40,409 nucleotides of DNA from an uncultured Dorea sp. (GTDB taxonomy: Bacteria > Bacillota > Clostridia > Lachnospirales > Lachnospiraceae), in contig CAJUTH010000034.1 in assembly GCA_910589275.1 (NCBI GenBank), positions 1-40,409 of the forward strand. The letters are read 5' to 3'. Below the pieces are notes generated by a model. The model ran no database searches. It worked only from the letters and a program-made list of their open reading frames with translations, and was not told the origin of the DNA. This document shows positions 23,600 through 32,145 of the stretch, piece after piece (position 1 is the first letter of the stretch; the number at the start of each line of letters is the position of its first letter). The translations under genes were made by a program, and so were the position numbers.

Positions 23600-24712
23600 A
23601 TGAAAAAGAGAAGTAAGGTATTGATGGCGCTTTTGTGTGCGGCGGCGGTTTTGACTGCAGGCTGCGGCGGTAAGGCAGACACTAAGGAGGAAAAGGCTGA
23701 TACAGGCTCTGACACGGAAAAGGAAGAGCAGACAAGCGAGAGCGACGAGTATCTGGCGCTGATACAGGGGGCATATGAACAGTACAAGGCAGAAGGGATC
23801 CATGGGGAAAAGAATGAAGTGACAGAGAAAAGGGCAGATGGGAGTTCTGAAACTTCCACATGGATTTATACAATGAACAAAGACCAGCAGCAGTATATGT
23901 CAAAGGGTATATGGCCAGACGGCGGAGATTATGTAGCTTATTATACAAAGGAAGGAGAAAATGAGTACTTTTATAACGGGGTCACCACATACTATGACGA
24001 TTCCGAAGAGGGAGTAAAGACTTATTATAAGGTGCTGTCAACGGATCAGGAGTATGAGAATTATTCTTATTATCTGGATAACGAGAAAGAGAAGCCCTAT
24101 GAAAGCTCGGAATATTATGACATTTCCAATGTGAATGTGACCAAGGAAGGCGAGGAGGAATTAGACGGCGTCAAAGTGCAGAAGTTCAAGGTCGAATATA
24201 AGCGTCAATGGAAGGGAGACGATGAGGATACAAGGGAATCGGTGCTTGCAGAAAACGAATGGACAGAGGAGGATGTGGCACTGATTGACGGAATGTCCGA
24301 CGCCATCGATGCGTACATTGAGGAAACGAATGCGCAGATGAAGAAAGACATGGATAAAATTGATCAATTAACTGAGACTATCTATTTGGCCAGCGAGGAT
24401 AATAAACTGATCCGCATGGAAACAGAATACGATTATGAGGACGTTGATATGCCGGCCAGCGAAGTTTACTGGGATTTGAGAAATAAGCTGGTTTATCTGA
24501 AAGATCTGCTTTCGGAAGGTTTAGGAAAGGATGAAGCGATGGGTATGGTAAATGAGGCATATGGCGAGACTATGGAGTCAGAAGACGCCATTGCTGTCGA
24601 GTCCTATTCAAGCGTAACCACTTACGTAACAGGAGATGCCTGTGAACCGATCGAGATCCCGGCGGATGCGCAGGAGATTACATGGGAGCAGTATGAGAAC
24701 GGCGAATATTAA
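23600..24712 (+). CDS. Lipoprotein, function unknown
   Basis: A 370-residue secreted protein. The first 22 residues are a lipoprotein signal with lipobox LTAGC (Cys22). A Lys/Glu/Asp-rich linker follows (about 24-48) and then an acidic beta-rich domain with many Tyr residues, resembling LppX/LolA-like folded lipoproteins; I do not assign a family. A conserved-looking C-terminal part contains DACEPIEIPADAQEI. I start at ATG 23600, preceded by TTAGGAGGAAG; the frame is open 69 bases upstream but crosses the leader hairpin. A strong terminator follows the gene. Confidence 0.85.
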   Translation: MKKRSKVLMALLCAAAVLTAGCGGKADTKEEKADTGSDTEKEEQTSESDEYLALIQGAYEQYKAEGIHGEKNEVTEKRADGSSETSTWIYTMNKDQQQYMSKGIWPDGGDYVAYYTKEGENEYFYNGVTTYYDDSEEGVKTYYKVLSTDQEYENYSYYLDNEKEKPYESSEYYDISNVNVTKEGEEELDGVKVQKFKVEYKRQWKGDDEDTRESVLAENEWTEEDVALIDGMSDAIDAYIEETNAQMKKDMDKIDQLTETIYLASEDNKLIRMETEYDYEDVDMPASEVYWDLRNKLVYLKDLLSEGLGKDEAMGMVNEAYGETMESEDAIAVESYSSVTTYVTGDACEPIEIPADAQEITWEQYENGEY

Positions 24713-24755
24713 TTTTAATCGCAATCGTCCCTGATTTGTGATATACTATCGGTGA

Positions 24756-24797
24756 TGCCGGTGTACAGTGTGTTGTGCATTGTACGCCGGTATTTTT
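24756..24797 (+). terminator. Terminator of the lipoprotein gene
   Basis: A 15-base-pair stem (TGCCGGTGTACAGTG with CATTGTACGCCGGTA, including G-T pairs) with a seven-base loop, followed by TTTTTATAT. It lies 44 bases after the stop codon. Confidence 0.8.
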
Positions 24798-24934
24798 ATA
24801 TAAAAATGGATAGACATCTGACGGGCGGTCGGTGCGGAACTATTGGAGACCTTTTCGCGGATGCAAAGGAAGTCTCTTAGGAACAGTATGAGAATTATGA
24901 TTTTTTAATTGATTTAATAGGGAGGGGAACATAT

Positions 24935-26302
24935 ATGGCAGAATATAAGGACATGCTTCATGCCCAGCGGGCATATTTTAGCAAAGGAGAGTGCAAGAGC
25001 GTAGATTTTCGGATCCGGCAGCTTAAGAATCTGCGACAGTGGATTTGTGAACATGAGCAGGAGATTATGAGTGCGCTGCATCAGGATTTGAACAAGTCTC
25101 CGTTCGAGTCATACGCGACCGAGATTGGCATTGTAAAAGAAGAGATTAAGTATACCCTGAAGCATTTGCGAAGATGGGCGGCGCCAAAGCGTGTGAAAAC
25201 GCCGATCACCCAGTTTCCGGCGCAGTCCTTTGTCTATCCGGAGCCTTACGGCGTGGCGCTGATTATGTCTCCATGGAATTATCCGTTCCAGTTGACGGTA
25301 GCGCCTCTTGTGGGAGCTATCTGCGCCGGAAACTGCGCGGTGGTAAAGCCGTCGGCATATTCGCCCGCCACTACAAGGGTAATAGCGGGGATGATAAAAG
25401 AGCTGTTTGCGCCGGAGTATATTTCTGTGGTGGAAGGCGGCAGAGAAGCGAATCAGGCTCTTTTGGATGAGAAATTCGACTATATTTTCTTTACAGGCAG
25501 TGTAAACGTGGGAAAATACGTGATGGAGAAGGCGGCCGCTCATCTGACTCCGGTGAGTTTAGAGCTTGGAGGAAAGAGCCCCTGTATTGTGGACGAAACG
25601 GCGGATCTTAAGCTGGCGGCAAAGCGGATCGTCTGGGGGAAGTTTTTGAATTGCGGACAGACCTGCGTGGCGCCGGATTATATTCTTGTGCAGAGAAGTG
25701 TAAAGGATAAGCTGGTTAGGCAGATTAATAAATCCATTCGCAAGATGTATGGTAAGGATGCGCTGGCAAATGAAGAGTATCCCAAGATGATCAGCGAGAA
25801 GCATTTCGACCGTGTGCTGGGACTGCTTGAGGGAGTCCATGTGGTTTCCGGCGGGGAGAGCGACCGAAGTTCTCTGCGGATTGCACCGACCCTGTTAGAT
25901 CAGGTGACCTGGGAGAGTCCGGTAATGCAGGAAGAAATATTCGGCCCGCTGCTTCCGATACTGACCTTCTACGATATGAAGGAGGCAGTTCAAATGGTAA
26001 ACGCAAGGCCTAGGCCGCTGGCGCTCTATTACTTTACAAAGGATAAGAAGAGGGAAGCGGGAATTTTGAGAAATATTTCTTATGGCGGAGGCTGCATCAA
26101 CGATACGGTGGTGCATCTTGCAACTTCTCATATGCCTTTTGGCGGAGTGGGAAACAGCGGAATGGGAGGGTACCACGGAAAAGACAGCTTTGACACCTTC
26201 ACACACAGGAAAAGTATCATGAAGAAGTCCCTTCTGGTAGACATTCCGATCAGGTATGCGCCATTCAAAAATAAATTAGCTTTGTTGAAAAAGATACAGT
26301 AA
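24935..26302 (+). CDS. Aldehyde dehydrogenase, class 3-like
   Basis: A 455-residue NAD(P)-dependent aldehyde dehydrogenase. The catalytic pair is Glu210 in LELGGKSP and Cys244 in NCGQTCVAPDY, almost exactly where class 3 ALDHs have them (Glu209 and Cys243 in the rat enzyme, from memory). PWNYPFQL, NCAVVKPS and MPFGGVGNSGMGGYHG are typical of ALDH3/YwdH-type enzymes. The C terminus is basic and amphipathic, without a clear membrane anchor. The natural aldehyde is unknown. A GGGAGGGG ribosome binding site precedes the start. The gene stands alone between two strong terminators. Confidence 0.92.
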   Translation: MAEYKDMLHAQRAYFSKGECKSVDFRIRQLKNLRQWICEHEQEIMSALHQDLNKSPFESYATEIGIVKEEIKYTLKHLRRWAAPKRVKTPITQFPAQSFVYPEPYGVALIMSPWNYPFQLTVAPLVGAICAGNCAVVKPSAYSPATTRVIAGMIKELFAPEYISVVEGGREANQALLDEKFDYIFFTGSVNVGKYVMEKAAAHLTPVSLELGGKSPCIVDETADLKLAAKRIVWGKFLNCGQTCVAPDYILVQRSVKDKLVRQINKSIRKMYGKDALANEEYPKMISEKHFDRVLGLLEGVHVVSGGESDRSSLRIAPTLLDQVTWESPVMQEEIFGPLLPILTFYDMKEAVQMVNARPRPLALYYFTKDKKREAGILRNISYGGGCINDTVVHLATSHMPFGGVGNSGMGGYHGKDSFDTFTHRKSIMKKSLLVDIPIRYAPFKNKLALLKKIQ

Positions 26303-26321
26303 ATCGGTACCTGTTATTCAG

Positions 26322-26411
26322 ATATTCCGACTAAAGGCTCCGGTTTGAGCATGGAGAAGGAGATAGAACTCTCTCTTGCGCAAAACCGGAGTCTTTAGTC
26401 GGAATATTTTT
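26322..26411. terminator. Long bidirectional terminator between the aldehyde dehydrogenase gene and feoB
   Basis: ATATTCCGACTAAAG-G-CTCCGGTTT pairs with the matching 3' arm over about 25 bases, and the internal segment has its own short dyad. T-rich ends lie on both strands. It is unusually long for a terminator (about 90 bases). Confidence 0.8.
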
Positions 26412-26412
26412 G

Positions 26413-28461
26413 TTATAGTATCAGCGAAAGACCCTGATAGAACAGGAAACTTACGATCCATGCCGTGCCAAGCTGGAACAGAACAAACAGGGCGGTCAGC
26501 CTGCTGCTTTCCACCTCTCTGTGGATGGTTGCAATCGTTGCGGTACACGGTACATAGAGCAGGCAGAATACCATCAGAGCATAGGCGTTGGCCATTCCGA
26601 AGCCCATAGCGTTCAGCGTGGTCAGAGCCGCCTCCATGCCCCCAGCCGTAGCAATGTTTTGGATGCCGAAAAGGACTCCGCAGCTTGATACGACCACTTC
26701 TTTGGCAGCGATTCCCGCGATCAGCGCTACGATGATCTGCCAGTATCCCAGTCCGAGGGGACGGAACAAAGGCACGATAAATTTACCAATATAAGAGCCG
26801 AAGCTTCTGCTGATATCGGTCACATATCCGGTGGGGCCAAAGTTCAGCAATATCCACATAACAACGGAAGCAAGAAAAATAATAGTGCCCGCCCGCGTCA
26901 GGTAATCTTTGACCTTTTCCCATACATAGATGGCAATGGTTCTGGCGTTGGGCGTTTTATATTCTGGAAGCTCGATTAACAGCGCATGTTCCGATTTGCT
27001 GCCGTCAAGCTTCGACAGGATGAACGCGGTAAGGATTGCAACGGCAATTCCCAGAAGATACATGGAGTAACAGACTGCCATGGCATAGTTTCCAAAAAAC
27101 ATAGAAGAGAATAGCACATAAATAGGAAGTCTGGCGCTGCAGGACATAAATGGCGTAATCAATATGGTTTTCATCCGGTCTTTGCGGTGCTCTAAGGCTC
27201 TAGAGGCCATGACGGCAGGCACAGAGCATCCAAATCCAAGAAGCAGCGGGATAAACGCACGTCCGGACAGGCCGAGTCCGCTCATGATATCATCCATGAC
27301 AAAAGCAACTCTTGCCATATATCCGCTGTCCTCAAGGAACGCAAGCGCAAGAAATAGAATGAAGATGTTCGGCAGAAAGGTAAGGATTCCGCCGACGCCG
27401 GAGATGATTCCGTCTACTACAAGAGAAGTGATCATTTCGCCGGCATGGATGGCCGCCATTCCATTTAAGATGAGGCCGGAAAATGCTTCCAGCGCGATTT
27501 CAAAATATCCTTTCAGGAAATCTCCTACAAAAAAGGTGAGGAAGAATACAAACGCCATAATTGCAAGAAAAATGGGAAGTCCCGTATATTTGCCGGTAAG
27601 ATACCGGTCGACTCGGTCCGTTCGTTCCTCTTTGGTGGATTTGTTGACCAGTGTCTCGGAAATGATTTCCTCTATAAAATCATATTTTTGGTTTATAATT
27701 TCTTTCTCATAAACGCGGTCTAAAATATCGGACGTATCAAGGGGCCAAAATTCTATGGCAGATGGATCCTTTTCTATATATTTGATAGCGAGCCATCGTT
27801 TATTGGTAAAGTCAGGGTATGTATCGGTAATTCGGTCAATTAGCAGGTCAATTTTATCCTCAATGGAATCTTGATAAACCATGGCATATTCTTCATGGTG
27901 ATTGTGCTTGTGCAGGATGTCCCTGCCGGTGTGATGGTGATGGATCAGGGGGCTCTGTTTTCCATAAGTTTGATGGTGCGCAACGGCGTGCATTAGAATG
28001 GAAAGTCCCGTCTTTTTTCTGGCTGAAACCGGAATGACCGGAATGCCAAGCATCTCTGGCAGACGGTGCAGATCAATCTCCATGCCGCGTTCCTCCACGA
28101 TGTCCATCATGTTCAGAGCCAAAATGACAGGCTTGCCAAGCTCGATCAACTGGAGGGTCAGATAGAGATTCCGTTCCAGACTAGAGGCATCGGCTACATC
28201 CACAATGACGTCAACCTCATTGCTTAAGATACATTCTCTGGAAACTTTTTCCTCCATGGTGTAGGAGGAAAGGCTGTAAATACCCGGAAGGTCGATGAGC
28301 TTATATTCTTGATTTTCGTAAGTGGTATATCCTTCCTTTTTCTCAACGGTAACGCCCGGCCAGTTGGCAACTTTTAAGTTAGCGCCGGTGTAGGCGTTGA
28401 ATAGAGTGGTCTTTCCGCAGTTTGGATTACCGATAAATCCTACGTTAATTGTTCTGCTCAT
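26413..28461 (-). CDS. feoB: Ferrous iron transport protein B
   Basis: A 682-residue GTP-gated membrane transporter for Fe(II). The N-terminal G domain has G1 GNPNCGKT (11-18), G3 DLPG (57-60) and G4 NMMD (117-120). Between the G domain and the membrane region is a His-rich stretch with ten His between residues 162 and 189. The membrane core includes the two gate domains and the FGCSVPAVMA and SCSARLPIY motifs expected for FeoB. Full length for a Firmicute FeoB. It overlaps feoA by 17 bases and is translated from the feoA promoter. The C terminus ends just before the long bidirectional terminator. Confidence 0.96.
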   Translation of the reverse strand: MSRTINVGFIGNPNCGKTTLFNAYTGANLKVANWPGVTVEKKEGYTTYENQEYKLIDLPGIYSLSSYTMEEKVSRECILSNEVDVIVDVADASSLERNLYLTLQLIELGKPVILALNMMDIVEERGMEIDLHRLPEMLGIPVIPVSARKKTGLSILMHAVAHHQTYGKQSPLIHHHHTGRDILHKHNHHEEYAMVYQDSIEDKIDLLIDRITDTYPDFTNKRWLAIKYIEKDPSAIEFWPLDTSDILDRVYEKEIINQKYDFIEEIISETLVNKSTKEERTDRVDRYLTGKYTGLPIFLAIMAFVFFLTFFVGDFLKGYFEIALEAFSGLILNGMAAIHAGEMITSLVVDGIISGVGGILTFLPNIFILFLALAFLEDSGYMARVAFVMDDIMSGLGLSGRAFIPLLLGFGCSVPAVMASRALEHRKDRMKTILITPFMSCSARLPIYVLFSSMFFGNYAMAVCYSMYLLGIAVAILTAFILSKLDGSKSEHALLIELPEYKTPNARTIAIYVWEKVKDYLTRAGTIIFLASVVMWILLNFGPTGYVTDISRSFGSYIGKFIVPLFRPLGLGYWQIIVALIAGIAAKEVVVSSCGVLFGIQNIATAGGMEAALTTLNAMGFGMANAYALMVFCLLYVPCTATIATIHREVESSRLTALFVLFQLGTAWIVSFLFYQGLSLIL

Positions 28462-28687
28462 TTGTCATTACCTCCGTAACTTCGATATTGTCGGCAATTC
28501 TTTTCCCAAGGGCAAAGCGGGTACCTCGGAATTTGGCGGTGAGAGAGCCTTGTTTGTCATTGTTAAGAATTGTGATAAGACTCCCCTCCGTAAGTCCGAG
28601 AGCCTGTAAGCGGCGTTCGAGCTGCAGCTCTATATGAATGGAAAGTACCTCGTAGGTATGATGATTTTTGCCTTCTTTTAATACCAT
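28445..28687 (-). CDS. feoA: Ferrous iron transport protein A
   Basis: An 80-residue SH3-like cytoplasmic protein that supports FeoB. LERRLQALGLTEGSLITIL and the later FALGKRIADNIEV match the FeoA domain. The 3' end overlaps feoB by 17 bases, giving translational coupling. A divergent promoter pair upstream serves this gene and the CmpB-type gene. No clear Fur box was identified by eye. Confidence 0.92.
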   Translation of the reverse strand: MVLKEGKNHHTYEVLSIHIELQLERRLQALGLTEGSLITILNNDKQGSLTAKFRGTRFALGKRIADNIEVTEVMTNEQNN

Positions 28688-28738
28688 AATATAACCTCGC
28701 AGTATAGCAATTTTAATGTTTTATTATATTCCGGAAAA

Positions 28739-28767
28739 AGTATAGCACTATTTGACGAAATTTACAA
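28739..28767 (-). promoter_or_regulatory. Promoter of feoAB
   Basis: On the minus strand TTGTAA (28767-28762) and TATACT (28744-28739) are 17 bases apart. Its -35 lies inside the spacer of the opposing promoter. Confidence 0.6.
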
Positions 28768-28780
28768 TCTGGCATATAAT
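28752..28780 (+). promoter_or_regulatory. Promoter of the CmpB-type membrane protein gene
   Basis: TTGACG (28752-28757), 17-base spacer, TATAAT (28775-28780), close to consensus. It overlaps the divergent feoA promoter, so the two probably compete for polymerase. Confidence 0.7.
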
Positions 28781-28811
28781 GTCAGAATAGCTATGGTAAA
28801 GTGGGTTTACA

Positions 28812-28836
28812 GGTCTGCGCATTTACTGCGCAGACC
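28812..28836 (+). repeat. Stable hairpin in the leader of the CmpB-type gene
   Basis: GGTCTGCGCA and TGCGCAGACC pair perfectly over ten bases around TTTAC. There is no T tract, so it is not a terminator. It is located between the predicted start of transcription and the compound-hairpin repeat. Confidence 0.6.
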
Positions 28837-28859
28837 GTAAGAGAATGATTCAGGTGTGA

Positions 28860-28920
28860 GCAAATCCCATTGCCAAAGGCAATTTTAAATGGATTTGCGA
28901 ATGTCACTGTGAACAGTAAC
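28860..28920. repeat. Compound-hairpin repeat, copy 2
   Basis: It matches the copy at 20574-20646: GCAAATCCCATT, AATTTTAAATGGATTTGC and CACTGTGAACAGTAAC. The loop-side stem reads ATTGCC-AAA-GGCAAT here but ATTAGC-GAA-GCGAAT in copy 1; paired positions differ while the fold is kept. It lacks the short GGAGTGAA-like segment of copy 1. The ribosome binding site of the next gene begins directly after it. Confidence 0.7.
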
Positions 28921-28935
28921 AGGTGGGTGATAGTT

Positions 28936-29823
28936 ATGGAACTGAATTTTTTTACGGGATTATATGAGGTGGCGGCGTTTTTCTATATATATGGCGTGCT
29001 CGGCTGGTGTGTAGAGGTGGCTTATGCGGCGGTAAAGCAGGGGAAATTTGTAAATAGGGGATTTTTGAACGGTCCGATCTGTCCGATTTATGGCGTGGGA
29101 GTGGTTTCGGTCATTTACTGTCTTGGGGAAGTAAGGGGGAACTTGCTGGTATTATATGCGGCGTCTGTAGTGCTTGTAACGGTAATCGAAGGGATTACCG
29201 GATTTGTGATGGACAGACTGTTTCATCATAAATGGTGGGATTATTCCAATCAGCCGCTGAATATCGGCGGATATGTCTGCCTGGTTTTTTCATTAATCTG
29301 GGGTGTGTTCTGCGTATTTATCATGAAGGTTTTCCAGCCTATGGTAAATGGCGTGGTAGTACATATTCCGATTGTTATAGGCTTGATCGTTTTGTCTGTA
29401 TGCACGGTGGGGATGGCGGCGGATTTGTATGTGACAGCGGCTGCAGTCCTAAAACTGAATAAGCGGTTAGAGGCAATGGATAGGATTGCTGCGGAGCTTC
29501 ATGAGCTGTCTGACAGAATGGGAGAGAATATTTACGAGAATGTTAGAGACAGTATGGAAAGAGAAGAGAAGCTGAAAGGCAGAGTTGAATACGCGAAGGA
29601 AGCGGGAAGAGAGCTTAAGGCGGAATACGATGCGGAGTTACGCGCCCGATATGAAGAGCTGCAGGCAAAGAGAGAAGAGCTGCGCAGACGCTATGAAAAG
29701 GTGCTTTGGGAAAGAGGAGCAGTGGGAGAGCGTCTTATTCAGGCATTCCCAGGAATGGAATCGAGAAAATACAAAGCGGCGCTGCTGGAATTGAAGGAAA
29801 ACATCCGCTCAAGAAAAAAGTAG
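28936..29823 (+). CDS. CmpB-family membrane protein (putative ABC transporter type IV permease)
   Basis: A 295-residue protein. Residues 1-175 have about five membrane segments with the family signatures YGVLGWCVEVAYAA, NRGFLNGPICPIYGVG and HHKWWDYSNQPLNIGGYVC, which mark the PF06541 (CmpB-like) group of Firmicutes. Residues 180-295 form a long, highly charged predicted coiled coil on the cytoplasmic side. Despite the family name a transport role has not been clearly established. I start at ATG 28936 after AGGTGGG; upstream in-frame codons fall in the repeat and are not coding. A strong terminator follows. Confidence 0.82.
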   Translation: MELNFFTGLYEVAAFFYIYGVLGWCVEVAYAAVKQGKFVNRGFLNGPICPIYGVGVVSVIYCLGEVRGNLLVLYAASVVLVTVIEGITGFVMDRLFHHKWWDYSNQPLNIGGYVCLVFSLIWGVFCVFIMKVFQPMVNGVVVHIPIVIGLIVLSVCTVGMAADLYVTAAAVLKLNKRLEAMDRIAAELHELSDRMGENIYENVRDSMEREEKLKGRVEYAKEAGRELKAEYDAELRARYEELQAKREELRRRYEKVLWERGAVGERLIQAFPGMESRKYKAALLELKENIRSRKK

Positions 29824-29847
29824 GCTTGTATACGGATATTATTTATG

Positions 29848-29911
29848 AAGAACTGTCTTGCGCAAACAAAAGGAGGAATCTTGGAATGTTTGGCAGGACG
29901 GTTCTTTTTTT
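29848..29911 (+). terminator. Terminator after the CmpB-type gene
   Basis: AAGAACTGTCTTGCGCAAAC pairs with GTTTGGCAGGACGGTTCTT over about 19 positions (with G-T pairs and one bulge), followed by seven T. Confidence 0.8.
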
Positions 29912-29974
29912 ATTAAATGAAATTAGTGTGCCTCTAAAACAATAATATTAGTTGAAATAAATTGTACGTTGGTA

Positions 29975-30003
29975 TTGACTTTTGTATCAAAATGGTATAT
30001 TAT
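29975..30003 (+). promoter_or_regulatory. Promoter of the thioester adhesin gene
   Basis: TTGACT (29975-29980), 17-base spacer, TATTAT (29998-30003). The alternative TATATT would leave only 15 bases. Confidence 0.65.
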
Positions 30004-30009
30004 GTCACT

Positions 30010-30157
30010 ATTCAACGATAAGTCAAATTTGAAACATTCTATCAGGAAATTCTAATGGCAGTTCGCTTAAGGGATATTTCTCCCTGCTTTCCGAAGAATT
30101 TATGAAATGGCAGTCCTTATCGCGGTAACTAGTATATTTGATGAATGGAGGAAATTT
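30010..30157 (+). other. Untranslated leader of the adhesin gene
   Basis: About 148 bases between the predicted start of transcription and the start codon. It holds two ATGGCAGT repeats (near 30055 and 30106) and short dyads but no riboswitch class that I recognise. The frame is open from ATG 30107 in register with the adhesin, but that ATG has no ribosome binding site, while GGAGG precedes 30158. Confidence 0.4.
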
Positions 30158-32128
30158 ATGAAGAAAAGAAGAAAATTAAACAGGGAACAGTTAGGATTTA
30201 TCATTTTGCTTGCGGTGGCGGTATTGTCCTTTTGGGTGGGAGGAACAAAGCTTACAGCGCAGGCTTCTGGCGGCAGGGGCGTAGGAAGTACTCATCAGCT
30301 TACGCTTTATGATACCCGGTATAACGACGGGCCGCTTATGGTAGGATATTTCGAGATTGACGGAGGGATCAGCGCTATGTGTATCTGCCATGAAATGGAT
30401 CCGCCTACACAGCTTGGAACGGTATTTTCTGTTGACAGGGTATATACAGGAGAGAATCGAAGCAATGACATAATGAGAAAGATTTGCTATTATGGATGGC
30501 AGGGGCCGGGGGATGTGGGAGCTTCTTATGTGGAAACCTGTCTTGCGGGTTCGGTGGCAAATGGGCATCGTGACAATTATTATGGATACGGACAGGCATT
30601 TATAGATAGAATTCAAGGGCTTCCCGACGCACCGGAAGGTTTTTCGGTATATGTGTTGTCAGATGGGGGCAGTACGACTCAGGATCTGGCGTTTTGGGAA
30701 TATGAACCTACAGGATGGCTGCAGTTAAAAAAGTCTGCGTCCAAAACAGAATTAGTGAAGGGAAATGGATGTTATACGCTGGAAGGAGCAGAGTATGGAG
30801 TTTTTTCGGAGGAGGCTTGCAGGAGCCGACAGGCAGTTTTGGTTACAAATGCAGAAGGTATTACAGAAGCGGTGGAACTGGATGCAGGAACATATTATGT
30901 AAAAGAAATTAAGGCGCCGGCAGGGTATCAATTAGATCAGACAGTGTATCCGGTGGCTTTGAGTCCGCAGGAGACTCAGAATTTGGAGGTCGGAGAAGTC
31001 CCCGTATGGGATGGACTGGGCCTGATGATACAAAAGCAGGATGCGGAGAGTAAGGAGGGGCACCCGCTGGGCGGAGCGTCCCTAGAAGGCGCTGAGTTTA
31101 AGGTGTGTTATTACAAGGGAAACTATACAGTGAAGAATCTGCCGGAAAAACCAGACCGTACATGGGTGCTGGCAGCAAAGGAAGAAAAGGTATCCGGCGA
31201 GACGAAGTATGTCTGCAGGCTCGATAAAAAATATCAGATAGAAGGAGATGCATTTTATGAGGTGGATGGAAAACCTGTGCTGCCCTTAGGAACCCTTACG
31301 GTTGAAGAGGTAAAGGCACCAAAGGGATATCTTACAGATGGAATGTTCTTTCAGAATAATACGGGAAAAGCCATGAAAGAAAAATATCTGACGACGATCA
31401 GGCAGGATGGAAATACTGCTGTGATGGCCGGAGGAAATGTATGTACTGCATCTGATTATGTGATTCGCGGCGATCTGGAATTAGTGAAGATTGCAGAGGG
31501 AACACATAAAAGACTTGCCAATGTACCCTTCCAGATTACCAGCAAGACAACTTTAGAGAGTCATATTATCATTACAGATGAGAATGGGCAGATATCTACT
31601 TCCTCTGACTGGAATAAGCATTCGACTGATACCAATCTGGGGGAAACCTGTGATGACGGAATTTGGTTTGGCATAGGGGCAAACGGCGTTTTGGTGCCTG
31701 CGGAGAATACAAAAGGGGCTCTTCCTTTTGATACATATGAGATTGAAGAGATACGGTGCGCGAGTAATGAGGATTATGACTTGATTCCGCCGTTTACGGT
31801 AACAATAAAGAAGAATAAAGCGATAGTCCATCTTGGAACATTGACGGATAAAGGGCCGGAAGATCCGGGAGAACCGGAAAAGCATGAAGAGCCGGAAGTA
31901 CCGGAAGAACCAGAAAAGCCGGAAGAACCGGGAGAACCGGAGAAACCAGAGAAGCCGGAAGAATCAGAGAAGCCAGAAGCGCCACAGACGATAATAAATA
32001 CAAGAACCCAGGCGCCTGTAAGAACCGGAGACGCAGCGGATATATCCATTTGGCTATTTACCTGCATTCTTTCTTGCGCTGTGATTATCACCTGTGGTAT
32101 GATAGCACGTAGAATGAAAAAAAGGTAA
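30158..32128 (+). CDS. Sortase-anchored adhesin with thioester domain and SpaA-type domains (PVRTGD)
   Basis: A 656-residue surface protein. After a signal peptide (about 1-36) comes a likely thioester-forming domain: Cys75 in SAMCICHEMDPP and Gln175 in STTQDLAFW, the pair expected to form the internal Cys-Gln bond that couples to host surfaces. Three SpaA/CnaB-type domains follow, with E-box motifs YYVKEIKAPAGY and TVEEVKAPKGY and Lys/Asn positions suited to isopeptide bonds. A Pro-Glu-Lys linker (about 567-610) spans the wall, then the sorting signal PVRTG (620-624), a hydrophobic segment and RRMKKR. It may be a monomeric adhesin or a pilus tip. Start at ATG 30158 after GGAGG. No sortase gene is nearby. 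LeuC begins only 17 bases downstream. Confidence 0.85.
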   Translation: MKKRRKLNREQLGFIILLAVAVLSFWVGGTKLTAQASGGRGVGSTHQLTLYDTRYNDGPLMVGYFEIDGGISAMCICHEMDPPTQLGTVFSVDRVYTGENRSNDIMRKICYYGWQGPGDVGASYVETCLAGSVANGHRDNYYGYGQAFIDRIQGLPDAPEGFSVYVLSDGGSTTQDLAFWEYEPTGWLQLKKSASKTELVKGNGCYTLEGAEYGVFSEEACRSRQAVLVTNAEGITEAVELDAGTYYVKEIKAPAGYQLDQTVYPVALSPQETQNLEVGEVPVWDGLGLMIQKQDAESKEGHPLGGASLEGAEFKVCYYKGNYTVKNLPEKPDRTWVLAAKEEKVSGETKYVCRLDKKYQIEGDAFYEVDGKPVLPLGTLTVEEVKAPKGYLTDGMFFQNNTGKAMKEKYLTTIRQDGNTAVMAGGNVCTASDYVIRGDLELVKIAEGTHKRLANVPFQITSKTTLESHIIITDENGQISTSSDWNKHSTDTNLGETCDDGIWFGIGANGVLVPAENTKGALPFDTYEIEEIRCASNEDYDLIPPFTVTIKKNKAIVHLGTLTDKGPEDPGEPEKHEEPEVPEEPEKPEEPGEPEKPEKPEESEKPEAPQTIINTRTQAPVRTGDAADISIWLFTCILSCAVIITCGMIARRMKKR

Positions 32129-32145
32129 AAGGAGGCGCATTCATC

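Noticed and set aside
24739..24747. Extended -10 (TGATATACT) before the aldehyde dehydrogenase gene
   Set aside because: It would start a transcript just before the strong terminator at 24756, so it is more likely chance sequence; no other promoter was found with confidence in this gap.
28870..28935. N-terminal extension of the CmpB-type protein
   Set aside because: It falls in the repeat element, and AGGTGGG supports ATG 28936.
30010..30157. c-di-GMP or other known riboswitch ahead of the adhesin
   Set aside because: No class-specific conserved blocks could be found, although surface genes are typical targets.
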